NCBI RefSeq assembly: GCF_006517625.1
Contig: NZ_VHQI01000001.1
Span: 564,180-628,179, forward strand
From: Mixta tenebrionis
Lineage (GTDB): Bacteria > Pseudomonadota > Gammaproteobacteria > Enterobacterales > Enterobacteriaceae
Length of the DNA stretch: 64,000 bases
Reading direction: 5' to 3'
Positions 38,548-47,234 of the stretch are shown piece by piece. Below the pieces are notes generated by a model. The model worked only from the letters and a program-made list of their open reading frames with translations, did no database searches and was not told the DNA's origin. Both the position numbers and the translations under genes were made by a program. Numbering within the stretch: position 1 is the stretch's first letter; every line of letters starts with the position of its first letter.

Positions 38548-39183
38548 ATGTCTCGTCAACGCTACACCTATCAACCGCGTGCCGGTCACGGCCTGCCGCA
38601 CGATCCGCTGAACGCCATTATCGCTCCCCGCCCTATCGGCTGGATTAGTTCGCAAAGCGCGGCGGGCGAGCGTAACCTGGCGCCCTACAGCTTTTTTAAC
38701 TGCTTTAACTATCAGCCGCCGATTATCGGCTTCTCCAGCCAGGGCAAGAAAGACAGCGTGCGCAATATCCTGCAAACCGGCGAGTTTGTCTGGAACCTGG
38801 TGACCCGCTCGCTGGCGGAAGCGGCCAATGAAAGCTCCGCCTCGGTGCCGCACGGCGCTGATGAATTTACCCTGACCGGGCTGACGCCGCTGCCGGGCAG
38901 CCTGGTGCAGGCGCCGATGGTGGCGGAAAGCCCGGTTAATTTTGAATGCCGCCTGACGCAGCATCTGCAGTTGCATAACGCTGACGGCGCCGCGCTGGAC
39001 GGCTGGCTGATTCTCGGCGAGGTGGTAGCGGTGCATATCGATACCGATCTGCTGGAAGAGGGTATTTATCAAACCAGCAAAGCGCAGCCGGTGCTGCGCG
39101 CCGGCGGCCCCAGCGCCTGGTACGGCATCAGCGAGGCGCAGCGTTTCGATCTGATTCGCCCCGACGCCCGTAAAAAAACCTGA
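38548..39183 (+). CDS. Flavin reductase-like FMN-binding protein
   Basis: 211-residue protein with the flavin reductase-like split-barrel domain: IIAPRPIGWISSQSAAGERNLAPYSFFNCFNYQPP (residues 24-58) is the FMN-binding signature, followed by KKDSVRNILQTGEFVWNLV and the SPVNFECRLTQHLQL strand. Members reduce flavins for partner oxygenases or bind FMN alone; the substrate is unknown. It is divergent from rlmF and followed after 46 bases by an M20 peptidase gene on the same strand, a possible operon. Not found at this point in E. coli. Confidence 0.82.
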   Translation: MSRQRYTYQPRAGHGLPHDPLNAIIAPRPIGWISSQSAAGERNLAPYSFFNCFNYQPPIIGFSSQGKKDSVRNILQTGEFVWNLVTRSLAEAANESSASVPHGADEFTLTGLTPLPGSLVQAPMVAESPVNFECRLTQHLQLHNADGAALDGWLILGEVVAVHIDTDLLEEGIYQTSKAQPVLRAGGPSAWYGISEAQRFDLIRPDARKKT

Positions 39184-39229
39184 GGATAACCCGCTATGCC
39201 ATGCTGCATGGCCTGAAGGGAGGATCGCG

Positions 39230-40417
39230 ATGAAAGTACCCGCAGCGTTAATTGCAGAGGCCATTCAGTGGCGCCGCCAGCTGCATGCCAACCCGGAGCT
39301 GGGCTACGAAGAACAGGCGACCGCCCGCTTTGTCGCCGAACAGCTGCGCAGCTTTGGGCTACAGGTGGCTACCGGCCTGGCGGGCACCGGCGTTATCGGC
39401 ACGCTGGAAACCGGGCCGGGCGCAACCATCGGCCTGCGGGCCGATATGGATGCGCTGCCGATCGCCGAGCTGGGCGACAGCGCCTGGCGCTCGCAGCGTC
39501 CCGGCGTGATGCACGCCTGCGGCCATGATGGTCATACCGCCATGCTGCTGGCCAGCGCCAAATGGCTGGCGCAGACGCGCCGCTTCAGCGGCACGGTACA
39601 TTTTATTTTTCAGCCGGCGGAGGAGAACCTCGGCGGCGCGCGTCGTATGGTGGAGGAGGGATTGTTTCAGCGTTTCCCGATGGAGGCGGTCTACGCGCTG
39701 CATAACTGGCCCGGTTTACCTGCAGGCGAAGCGGCGATCAACAGCGACGCGATGATGGCCTCGCTCGATTCCTTTGAAATTACCCTGAGCGGCAAAAGCT
39801 GCCACGCGGCGATGCCGGAAAGCGGCGCCGATCCGGTCGTGGCGGCGGCTCAGCTAATCGTGGCGCTGCAAACGATTCCGGCGCGGCGGCTCTCGCCGCT
39901 TGCCTCTTCGGTAGTCAGCGTGACGCAGATCCACGGCGGCGAAGCGATCAATGTGATACCGGAACAGGTTACCCTGCGCGGCACGGTGCGCTGCCTGCAA
40001 AGCGAGGTCAGAGAGAAGGTGCGCGCGCTGGTAGCCGATTTTGCCCGCACGCTGCCGCAACCGCTGGGCGTAGAGGGCGCTATTCGCTGGTATCCCGGCT
40101 ATCCGGTCACGCGCAATAACGCCGACGCCGCCGCGCTGCTGCGTACAGTCGCCAGCGCGCAGTTCGGCGCAGAGCAGGTGCGCTGGCAGGTGAATCCTTC
40201 GATGGCCTCAGAGGATTTCGCCTGTATGCTGGAAGCCTGCCCCGGCGCCTATTTCTGGCTGGGCGCCGATGGCGCCACTCCTTCCCGCCCGCTGCACAAC
40301 GCGCACTACGATTTTAACGATGCGCTGATTGAGCACGGCGTCGCCTTCTGGCGGCGGCTGGTGGAAACGCGGCTGCCGCTGAACGACAGCGTCGGCGGCA
40401 CGCAGCCCGCTCGCTGA
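39230..40417 (+). CDS. M20-family amidohydrolase (hippurate/IAA-amino acid hydrolase type)
   Basis: 395-residue metal-dependent amidohydrolase of the M20D group, which cleaves N-acyl or N-carbamoyl amino acids. Metal and catalytic residues: HACGHDGHT (Cys97, His99, Asp100, His102), Glu131-Glu132 in QPAEEN, His in LHNWPGLP (about 157) and His in RPLHNAHYDFND near the C-terminus. The lid domain runs from about 180 to 290. RBS GGGAGG lies upstream. Plant-associated relatives often use such enzymes on auxin conjugates, but the substrate here is not readable. Confidence 0.87.
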   Translation: MKVPAALIAEAIQWRRQLHANPELGYEEQATARFVAEQLRSFGLQVATGLAGTGVIGTLETGPGATIGLRADMDALPIAELGDSAWRSQRPGVMHACGHDGHTAMLLASAKWLAQTRRFSGTVHFIFQPAEENLGGARRMVEEGLFQRFPMEAVYALHNWPGLPAGEAAINSDAMMASLDSFEITLSGKSCHAAMPESGADPVVAAAQLIVALQTIPARRLSPLASSVVSVTQIHGGEAINVIPEQVTLRGTVRCLQSEVREKVRALVADFARTLPQPLGVEGAIRWYPGYPVTRNNADAAALLRTVASAQFGAEQVRWQVNPSMASEDFACMLEACPGAYFWLGADGATPSRPLHNAHYDFNDALIEHGVAFWRRLVETRLPLNDSVGGTQPAR

Positions 40418-40428
40418 GGCCGATCGCC

Positions 40429-40584
40429 GCCGCTTGCCGCGCCCCGATGCTGGCAATGATTACCCTACCCCGGCGCCGCTTGCCGCGCCCCGGCGCTGAT
40501 AATGATTACCCTACCCCGGCGCCGCTTGCCGCGCCCCGGCGCTGATAATGATTACCCTACCCCGGCGCCGCTTGCCGCGCGCGG
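40429..40584. repeat. 46-bp tandem repeat, about 3.4 copies
   Basis: Units start at 40429, 40475, 40521 and 40567 (the last partial, about 18 bases). Each starts GCCGCTTGCCGCGCCCC, passes through an AT-rich core TGATAATGATTACCCTACCCC and returns to GC. Copies two and three are identical over all 46 bases; copy one differs at a few bases near its middle. The period is not a multiple of three, so it is non-coding. It fills the gap between the convergent M20 gene and ybiB. It does not match the REP sequences I know from E. coli. Confidence 0.9.
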
Positions 40585-40659
40585 CGGCCTGCTATCGCGC
40601 TAACGGGCGCCAGCTACGGCGCGCGTTTACCTTTGCCGTCAACCGTCGACTGAAACGCT

Positions 40660-41655
40660 TTATTCGCCGGTTTCAGCCGGCGCCGGATAGCCTGCGGCAT
40701 CCAGCTGCGCCAGCGCCGCTTCCAGCGTTGCGCTGCGCCCGCTGGCGACGTAGCAGCAGGCGATTTGCAGCCGCAGCGCCTGCGGCACCGGACGCGCCTT
40801 AGCCACTACCTGCTGAATCCAGGCGGCGGTGATTGCCGCATCCTTATCCTGCGGCAGCTGGCAGCGCTGCTCTGGCTGACGCGCCAGCAGCTCCTGCGGC
40901 TCGGCCCCGGCGCCGTTAATCCAGTTAATCGCCGGACAGCGCGCAGGGTTAGCGTAAACTTCCCCTTCCGTGCCGTTGAGCAACAGCGCAATGCCGCCGC
41001 AGGCGCTGAAAAATTTACCGACGCGCGGAATATATTCCGGGTGCGAGACGCTGGCGAGACGCAGCGCCGCCGTTTCGTCAAACGGCGTGATCAGCTTCGC
41101 CAGCGTATGGGCGCTGTTGCGCACTCCCAGCCGCCAGCGCAGCGCCAGCTGTTTCGCCAGCGGCGAACAGAGCGTATCGATGCTGATAAAGACCGGCTCG
41201 CCGCCGTCCAGCCTCGCCTGCGCCTGCGCGATATCGGCAGCGGGCGCGATGCCCAGCGCCCGAAACACCGCCTCGCTGGTAACGCGCGTGGCATCTTCAC
41301 TGACGCCGTGCACCACCACCGGAAAACCGAGGCGCGAGAGCAGCAGCGCCAGCAGCGGCGTCAGGTTGCCCTGGCGACGCGCGCCGTTATAGCTGGGGAT
41401 CACTATCGGCAGCGGCTGGCCTGCGGGCGGCTTCAACCGCTGCACGCGCTGTTGCAGGGCGCGGTAAAAGCCCGCCAGCTCCGCCTCGCCTTCGCCCTTG
41501 ATACGCATCGCCACCAGCAGCGCGCCCAGCTCCAGCTCCGGCACCTCATCGTTCAGCATGGCGCGATAGAGTTGATAAGCGCTCTCTTCATCGAGATCGC
41601 GGGCGTGGTTTTTGCCGCGCCCCACTTCTTTAATCAGTTGGCTGTACTGCAACAT
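40660..41655 (-). CDS. ybiB: YbiB, TrpD2-like nucleic-acid-binding protein
   Basis: 331 residues (E. coli 320), glycosyltransferase family 3/anthranilate phosphoribosyltransferase fold without trp context. The TrpD2 subgroup in E. coli is a DNA-binding protein linked to the SOS response. Seen: an N-terminal helical domain (ESAYQLYRAMLNDEVPELELGALLVAMRIKGEG), PIVIPSYNGARRQGNLTPLLALLL replacing the usual PRPP GTGGD loop, and SVSHPEYIPRVGKFF. It starts one base from the dinG stop, so both are in one LexA-controlled operon. Confidence 0.9.
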   Translation of the reverse strand: MLQYSQLIKEVGRGKNHARDLDEESAYQLYRAMLNDEVPELELGALLVAMRIKGEGEAELAGFYRALQQRVQRLKPPAGQPLPIVIPSYNGARRQGNLTPLLALLLSRLGFPVVVHGVSEDATRVTSEAVFRALGIAPAADIAQAQARLDGGEPVFISIDTLCSPLAKQLALRWRLGVRNSAHTLAKLITPFDETAALRLASVSHPEYIPRVGKFFSACGGIALLLNGTEGEVYANPARCPAINWINGAGAEPQELLARQPEQRCQLPQDKDAAITAAWIQQVVAKARPVPQALRLQIACCYVASGRSATLEAALAQLDAAGYPAPAETGE

Positions 41656-43824
41656 TTAACGCTTTTCCTTTTTTCGTCGTCGGCTCGCCGGGGTTGTTTT
41701 GACGCTGGCTGGCTGCTTTATCGGGCCGTCAGGCACTGGCGGCTGCGCGATGGGAAAAACCGGCAGCGCTTTTAACAGCCGTGCGCCATAGGCTTTAGTC
41801 AGCAGGCGCCGATCGTAAATCACGATTTCACCGCTACACTGGTGGCTGCGAATTAAGCGCCCTACCTGCTGGATCAGGGTAAAGGAGGCGCTCGGCAGGC
41901 TCTGCACCTCAAACGGGTAACGCTTCAGGCTTTTCAGCCACTCGCCTTCGGTCAAAATTACCGGACTGTCCACCGGCGGAAAAGCAATTTTATGAATATG
42001 CACCTGCGTCAGCAGCTCGCCTTTCAGATCCAGCCCTTCGGCAAACGACTGCAGCCCCACCAGTACGCTGGTCTCGCCCTGCGCGACCCGCCGGCGGTGC
42101 AGCTCCACCAGCCGGTAGCGCGGCTGATCGCCCTGCACCAGCAGCATCAGCCGCAGATCGCTAAGGTGCGAGATAAACTGCTGCATGGCGCGGTTGCTGG
42201 CGAACAGCACCAGCATTCCTTTATGCTCGCCCGCTTCAACCTGATGGCGAAAAAAGTGCGCCATCTCGGCGATATGCTGCGCCTCGTTCGCCATCAGCGG
42301 CTCATAGCGCATCTGCGGGATAACCAGCCGTCCCTGCTCTACGTGGTTAAAGGGCGAACCGAGCGCCACAAAGCGATCGCCTGCCTTTTCGCTCAGGCCG
42401 GAAAGCTCCTGCAGGCGGTTAAAGCTGTTCAGCGACTGCAGCGTGGCCGAGGTCAGCACCACGTGCGGCACTTTGCGCCACAGCAGCTTTTCCAGCTGCT
42501 CGCTGACGCGAATACCGGCGCAGTGGAAAAAGAGGTGCGGCTGCCCTTCGCGCAGCTCGCGGCTGACCCACTTCGACACCGGCGCGCCGGAAGCGTGCTC
42601 CATCGACGCCAGCCGCCACAGCTTGCTGATGTTTTCAAACCAGCCGAAGGCGCGGTTCATCTGTAATAAGGTTCGATGCAGGCGCACCACGTCATACTGG
42701 CCGGTTTTTTCGCTAAGATCGTTCAGCAGCGCTTCCGCCAGCCCGCGCAGCCCGTCGCTCAGCTTACAGAGCCGGGCGCACAGCGCCATCATCTCTTCCG
42801 GCAGCTGCCCCATTTCAAAGCGAAATTCCCCTTCCTGCGGCTCCGGCGGCAGCCAGAGCGCCAGAATGCGTACCAGGCTGGCAAGCTGCTCGCGCCACTC
42901 ATCGCAGCAGCTTTTCAGCCTCTCGATATTCGCCAGCGGCGGCGGCGATTTTGGCCGAAAATGCGTCAGGCAGGTTTCCACCAGCCGTACAAAGAGATCC
43001 AGCTGCAGCTGGTTAAAAGCGGGCGAAATATCGGCGCTGGTTTCCAGCGCGTCGCGCGCCACCTCCGGCAGATGGTGGCCCTCATCCAGCACCAGCAGCA
43101 GCTGTTTAGCCGGCGGCAGCACCGATTCGCTCTCCAGCGCCGCCATCACCAGCGCATGGTTCGCCACCACCACGTCCGCCTGTTCGATTTCGCGGCGGGC
43201 GACGAAAAAGGGGCACTCGCGATACCAGTGGCAGTTGCGTCCGAGGCAGTTCGCCTTATCGGTGCTGAGCCGTTGCCAGAGCGAATCGCCAATCGTCTCT
43301 TCGCTGTGATCGCGCAGGCCGTCCCACTGATAGCGGTTTAGCGCTTTTTCCAGCCTGACGCACTGCGTCCGCTCTTCTTTGCTGGCGACCATATCCTCAT
43401 CAAGGAACAGCAGCAGATCGCCCTGCTGTTCGCTGTCGGTCGCCAGCGCGTTCAGGTTGCGCGGACAGACATAGCGCCCGCGCCCGAAGGCGGCGGTAAA
43501 TTTCAGTTCGGGAATGATTTTTTTCAGCAGCGGCAGATCCTTGCTGTAGATCTGATCCTGCAACGCCACGTTGGCCGTGCTGACGATTAGCGGCTTCTCT
43601 TCCGCCCGCCCAACGGCGATGCCGGGAATAAGATAGGAAAGGGTTTTGCCCACGCCGGTAGGTGCTTCAATCGCCAGGTGACGCCCTTCTTCGCCGGTCA
43701 GGGTTTTCGCCACTTCGGCAATCATCTGCCGCTGCGGCGCGCGCGGAATAAAATCGGGAACCTGCTGCTGCAGCGCTTTATACCATTCGCCTATCTGCGC
43801 TTTTAACGCTGCGGTTAGTGCCAT
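41656..43824 (-). CDS. dinG: ATP-dependent DNA helicase DinG
   Basis: 722-residue XPD/FancJ-like 5'-3' helicase (E. coli 716) that unwinds D-loops, R-loops and forked DNA. Walker A is EAPTGVGKT (residues 53-61) and the DEAH variant is VLDEGH (245-250). Four cysteines bind the 4Fe-4S cluster: Cys120 (RYVCPRN), Cys193, Cys198 and Cys204 (NCLGRNCHWYRECPF). Motif VI is near the C-terminus (QQVGRLIRS). A perfect LexA box lies 26 bases upstream of the start, so it is SOS induced, together with ybiB. Confidence 0.95.
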   Translation of the reverse strand: MALTAALKAQIGEWYKALQQQVPDFIPRAPQRQMIAEVAKTLTGEEGRHLAIEAPTGVGKTLSYLIPGIAVGRAEEKPLIVSTANVALQDQIYSKDLPLLKKIIPELKFTAAFGRGRYVCPRNLNALATDSEQQGDLLLFLDEDMVASKEERTQCVRLEKALNRYQWDGLRDHSEETIGDSLWQRLSTDKANCLGRNCHWYRECPFFVARREIEQADVVVANHALVMAALESESVLPPAKQLLLVLDEGHHLPEVARDALETSADISPAFNQLQLDLFVRLVETCLTHFRPKSPPPLANIERLKSCCDEWREQLASLVRILALWLPPEPQEGEFRFEMGQLPEEMMALCARLCKLSDGLRGLAEALLNDLSEKTGQYDVVRLHRTLLQMNRAFGWFENISKLWRLASMEHASGAPVSKWVSRELREGQPHLFFHCAGIRVSEQLEKLLWRKVPHVVLTSATLQSLNSFNRLQELSGLSEKAGDRFVALGSPFNHVEQGRLVIPQMRYEPLMANEAQHIAEMAHFFRHQVEAGEHKGMLVLFASNRAMQQFISHLSDLRLMLLVQGDQPRYRLVELHRRRVAQGETSVLVGLQSFAEGLDLKGELLTQVHIHKIAFPPVDSPVILTEGEWLKSLKRYPFEVQSLPSASFTLIQQVGRLIRSHQCSGEIVIYDRRLLTKAYGARLLKALPVFPIAQPPVPDGPIKQPASVKTTPASRRRKKEKR

Positions 43825-43849
43825 CTTGCTCTCTTCCTGCCTTGATGAC

Positions 43850-43865
43850 CTGTATTTTTACACAG
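43850..43865 (-). promoter_or_regulatory. LexA (SOS) box of dinG-ybiB
   Basis: CTGT-N8-ACAG with an A/T-rich centre (ATTTTTAC) fits the LexA consensus exactly, and flanking bases extend the match (GTA on one side). It sits 26 bases before the dinG start codon. Confidence 0.9.
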
Positions 43866-43941
43866 TATCGCGTCGGCGTCAGCCGCTTATCGGCGAATCT
43901 GGAAGATAGCTTCCGTAACCGGCAGGCACGGAACGCGCAAA

Positions 43942-44460
43942 CTACGCCAGCCGCTTATACATAACGGTAGTGGCGTCCATCGCCCCTGCCGGCGACTGCG
44001 CATAATAAGGAATCGCGCCGGCAATTTCCCAGCCCAGCGAAAGATAGAGCAGGCTGGCGATATCGCCGCTGCGGGTATCCAGCACCATCAGGCTGCGCCC
44101 CGCCTGTTTGACATACTGCTCCGCCCGCTGCATCAGCTGGCGCGCAATCCCCTGGCGACGCGCAGCGGGATGCACCAGCAGCTTGCCGATTTCAGCGCGA
44201 TGGCGGCCATTGGGCATGCCGTTCCAGATAATGGTTACCGTCGCCACCACGTTTCGCCGCTGACGCGCCACCAGCAGCAGCCGCTCACCGCGATCGAGGC
44301 TGGCACAACTGTCCAGCCAGTAATTGCGCATCAGCAGGCGATCCGTCGGATCGGTAAAGCCTACGCTGGCGCCGTCCGTTACGCATTCCTGCAGCAGATC
44401 GGTCAGCGCTTCCAGTTCGCCGCGCGCCTGCTGCCCATTCAGTAACTGATACTCGATCAT
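43942..44460 (-). CDS. GNAT family N-acetyltransferase
   Basis: 172-residue acetyl-CoA-dependent acetyltransferase. Motif A (IGKLLVHPAARRQGIARQLMQRAEQYV, with the R-x-x-G-x-A pyrophosphate loop) is near residue 92-115, followed by motif B (LVLDTRSGDIASLLYLSLGWEIAG). The substrate is unknown. It lies at the junction between two segments that are far apart in E. coli (dinG side and mlrA side) and is divergent from mlrA. Confidence 0.8.
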   Translation of the reverse strand: MIEYQLLNGQQARGELEALTDLLQECVTDGASVGFTDPTDRLLMRNYWLDSCASLDRGERLLLVARQRRNVVATVTIIWNGMPNGRHRAEIGKLLVHPAARRQGIARQLMQRAEQYVKQAGRSLMVLDTRSGDIASLLYLSLGWEIAGAIPYYAQSPAGAMDATTVMYKRLA

Positions 44461-44557
44461 CGCTCTCTCTCAGTAAAAAAGCCCGCCTTTGCCGGCCAGG
44501 ATACGCCGCTGCCGGTAAGCGTAGTGACACGAGAATGCGCAGTTTTGCGGGAGCGAT

Positions 44558-44592
44558 CAAGTTGTACAATCTAAAAAAGAATGTACAACTTG
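44558..44592. promoter_or_regulatory. TTGTACA inverted repeat upstream of mlrA
   Basis: CAAGTTGTACA (44558-44568) and TGTACAACTTG (44582-44592) are perfect 11-bp inverted arms around a 13-base A-rich spacer. TGTACA-type motifs are known operators of LitR/CarH-class MerR regulators, the family that includes MlrA-like proteins. The site is 61 bases before the mlrA start, so autoregulation is likely. Confidence 0.7.
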
Positions 44593-44652
44593 CCGCGCCT
44601 CCGCTAAGGTTAAAGCAGAAATTCCCGTATCCCTGACAAGTAGAGGAAGTGC

Positions 44653-45387
44653 ATGACCCTATACAGCATCGGTGATGTCGCCGAACGCTGTGGTATCAAC
44701 CCGGTAACGTTACGCGCATGGCAGCGTCGCTATGGGCTGCTGAAGCCACAGCGTACCGAAGGCGGGCACCGACAGTTTGACGATGAAGATATCCAGCGTA
44801 TTGAAGAGATCAAGCGCTGGATCGAAAGCGGCGTACCGGTAGGCAAAGTTAAGGCGCTGCTGGAAGGCGATAGCGTCAACGCTCATGACGGCTGGATGAC
44901 GTTGCAGGAAGAGGTAATGAGCGTGCTGCGCTATGTACGCCCTGCCCGGCTGCGCACCAAGATCGCCGCGCTTGGCCGCGAACACCCCGTTGATGCGCTT
45001 ATCGATCACGTATTTGTTCCGGTGCGGCAGCGTCTGGGGATGGACCAAAATACCGCGAAGGCGATGTGCAGCCTGCTTGACGGCGCGCTGATTGATTATG
45101 TCGCCTTCTGCCTGACCAGCGCGCGCAAAAAAGCGGGTAAAGATGCGTTGATTATTGGCTGGGGCGTGGAAGATCGCACCCGCATCTGGCTGGAGGCGTG
45201 GCGGCTTTCGCAGGCGGGATGGCGGATGGATGTGCTGGCGGAACCGCTGGAAAATCCGCGTCCTGAACTGTTTCCCGGCCAGCAGATTTTTGTCTGGACC
45301 GGCAAAAAGCTGACCCGACGCCAGATGGAGCAGTTTGCCCACTGGCAAGAGCAGGGCTTCTCGCTTGCCCTGCACGGCCAGAGTTAA
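44653..45387 (+). CDS. mlrA: MerR-family curli/biofilm regulator MlrA
   Basis: 244-residue regulator (E. coli MlrA/YehV 243). The MerR helix-turn-helix is at residues 4-25 ([32 protein letters not shown]) with wing [15 protein letters not shown]. The C-terminal half resembles a degenerate cobalamin-binding domain ([29 protein letters not shown]). In E. coli it activates csgD and thus curli and cellulose. RBS AGAGGAAG lies upstream. yohO and the yeh operon follow as in E. coli. Confidence 0.9.
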   Translation: MTLYSIGDVAERCGINPVTLRAWQRRYGLLKPQRTEGGHRQFDDEDIQRIEEIKRWIESGVPVGKVKALLEGDSVNAHDGWMTLQEEVMSVLRYVRPARLRTKIAALGREHPVDALIDHVFVPVRQRLGMDQNTAKAMCSLLDGALIDYVAFCLTSARKKAGKDALIIGWGVEDRTRIWLEAWRLSQAGWRMDVLAEPLENPRPELFPGQQIFVWTGKKLTRRQMEQFAHWQEQGFSLALHGQS

Positions 45388-45476
45388 ATGCGCGTTAAAG
45401 GGGCGTAAATTACCTGGTCGCCGAGGGCGGATCGCGCTATGATCCGTTCTCATGTTTTATCTTCGCAGGTAATAGA

Positions 45477-45584
45477 ATGAACTGGCAAAAATTCCTGGTC
45501 GGCACGCTTTTTTTCATCATGGCGGTCGGCGGTACCGGCGGGCTGATGCTGGTCGGCTACACCATTATTTTACATTCCCGCTAA
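45477..45584 (+). CDS. yohO: Small membrane protein YohO
   Basis: A 35-residue frame (ATG 45477, AGGT about 7 bases upstream) encoding one transmembrane helix. [19 protein letters not shown] aligns with E. coli YohO (35 residues, MAIGGIGGVMLAGYSF-like core), and the position between mlrA and yehW is the same as in E. coli. The function is unknown. Its last 20 bases overlap the convergent yehW 3' end. Confidence 0.85.
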   Translation: MNWQKFLVGTLFFIMAVGGTGGLMLVGYTIILHSR

Positions 45585-46299
45585 GCCAGCGCTGCAGGCG
45601 CTCAAACAGGCGATCCACCACCAGCGCCAGTAGCGCCACCAGCACCGCCCCCTGAATCACATACGCCGTATTAAACCCGCTCAGGCCGATAATTACCGGC
45701 GATCCCAGGCTTTTGGCGCCCACCGTCGAGGCGATCGCCGCGGTGCCGATATTGATAATGGTCGAGGTGCGAATCCCCGCGAGGATCACCGGCGCCGCCA
45801 GCGGCAGTTCGACGCGTGTCAGCCGCTGCCAGCCGCTCATACCAACGCCGCGCGCCACCTCGCGCGCGCTTTCCGGCACCGATTCCAGCCCCGCCAGCGT
45901 TCCCTGCAGAATCGGCAGAATGCCATACAGCAGCAGCGCAATCGCCGCGGGCCGCTCGCCAAAGCCGATCACCGGCACCGCTAGCGCCAACACCGCCACC
46001 GGCGGGAAGGTTTGCCCGGCGGCGGCCAGCGTCTCCACCAGCGGGCGAAACTCACCTCCGGCGCGACGCGTTACTGCGACGCCCGCGCCGATGCCGATCA
46101 GCGTCGCGCCGAAGCTGGAAGCCGCCACCAGCGTAATATGCGCCAGCGCCAGCCGTAAAAAACTCTCCTGCTGATAGACCGGACGATCCAGCTGCGGGAA
46201 CCAGGCGGCAAACAGCGGGCCGCTGTACGGCATCGCCAGCAGCAGCAGGACAAACAGCGCGATCAGCCACGGCAGCGGATCGCATAGCCGCTTCCTCAT
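45565..46299 (-). CDS. yehW: Osmoprotectant ABC transporter permease YehW
   Basis: 244-residue permease (E. coli 243) of the OpuC/ProW type, about six helices, with the EAA loop [30 protein letters not shown] at about residue 140. Together with YehX, YehY and OsmF it imports glycine betaine with low affinity in E. coli. Its start overlaps the yehX stop by four bases. It is the last gene of osmF-yehYXW. Confidence 0.93.
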   Translation of the reverse strand: MRKRLCDPLPWLIALFVLLLLAMPYSGPLFAAWFPQLDRPVYQQESFLRLALAHITLVAASSFGATLIGIGAGVAVTRRAGGEFRPLVETLAAAGQTFPPVAVLALAVPVIGFGERPAAIALLLYGILPILQGTLAGLESVPESAREVARGVGMSGWQRLTRVELPLAAPVILAGIRTSTIINIGTAAIASTVGAKSLGSPVIIGLSGFNTAYVIQGAVLVALLALVVDRLFERLQRWLSGNVK

Positions 46300-47234
46300 G
46301 CCCCCTCCCGCTGGCGCAGCAAATCGTCGAAGTGCAGCACGCCCAACGGCGCCCCCTGCGTATCGGCAACCGGCAGCTTATCGGTCTGACGGGTAATAAA
46401 CAGCGACAGCGCCTCACGCAGCGAGGTATCGGCGCTAATCGGCGCGCTCTCTTCCAGCCACTCGCCGCGCCGCGCCGCCGCGCCAGCCTGACCCAGCGCC
46501 AGCAGGCGCACGCCCAGCTCGCCGCGCCCGAAAAAATCGCGTACGAACTCATTCGCCGGACGCGCCAGCAGCTCCAGCGGTTTGCCCTGCTGCACGATGC
46601 GTCCGTTATCCATCAGCACGATATTATCGGCCAGCGTTAACGCCTCATCGATATCGTGCGTAACCAATACGATAGTGCGTCCCAGCAGGCGGTGAATACG
46701 GATCATCTCCTGCTGTAGCGTGCCGCGGGTAACCGGATCGAGCGCGCCGAACGGCTCATCCATCAGCAACACTTCGGGATCGGCGGCCAGCGCGCGCGCC
46801 ACCCCGACGCGCTGCTGCTGTCCGCCGGAAAGCTGATGCGGATAGCGATGGCGCAGCTCATCATCAAGGTTGAGCAGCGCCAGCAGCTCGCTTACCCGCG
46901 CCCGCCTGCGCGCCGACGGCCATTTCAACAGCCCCGGCACGGTGGCGATATTCTTTTCCACCGTCCAGTGCGGAAACAGCCCGATCGACTGAATGGCGTA
47001 GCCCATGCGCCGCCGCAGCGCCTGCGCGTCAAAGCTGCGAATCTCTTTACCGGCAAACTGAATGGAACCCGCATCATGTTCGATCAGCCGGTTAATCATT
47101 TTCAGGGTGGTTGACTTGCCGGAACCTGAAGTGCCGATCAGCACGGTAAAGGCGCCTTCGGCAATATGCAGATTAATTTCATCCACCGCCGCCTTGTCGG
47201 CGAAAAATTTACTGACCTGATTAAACTGGATCAT
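46296..47234 (-). CDS. yehX: Osmoprotectant ABC transporter ATP-binding protein YehX
   Basis: 312 residues (E. coli 308). Walker [10 protein letters not shown] near 36, signature LSGGQQQR and Walker [14 protein letters not shown]. The C-terminal part (residues 250-310: [28 protein letters not shown]) resembles a CBS domain, the ionic-strength sensor seen in OpuA/OpuC ATPases. Four-base overlaps at both ends couple it to yehY and yehW. Confidence 0.93.
   Translation of the reverse strand: MIQFNQVSKFFADKAAVDEINLHIAEGAFTVLIGTSGSGKSTTLKMINRLIEHDAGSIQFAGKEIRSFDAQALRRRMGYAIQSIGLFPHWTVEKNIATVPGLLKWPSARRRARVSELLALLNLDDELRHRYPHQLSGGQQQRVGVARALAADPEVLLMDEPFGALDPVTRGTLQQEMIRIHRLLGRTIVLVTHDIDEALTLADNIVLMDNGRIVQQGKPLELLARPANEFVRDFFGRGELGVRLLALGQAGAAARRGEWLEESAPISADTSLREALSLFITRQTDKLPVADTQGAPLGVLHFDDLLRQREGA

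Noticed and set aside
40429-40584. CRISPR array
   Set aside because: The repeats are directly contiguous 46-bp units with no variable spacers, and no cas genes are present.
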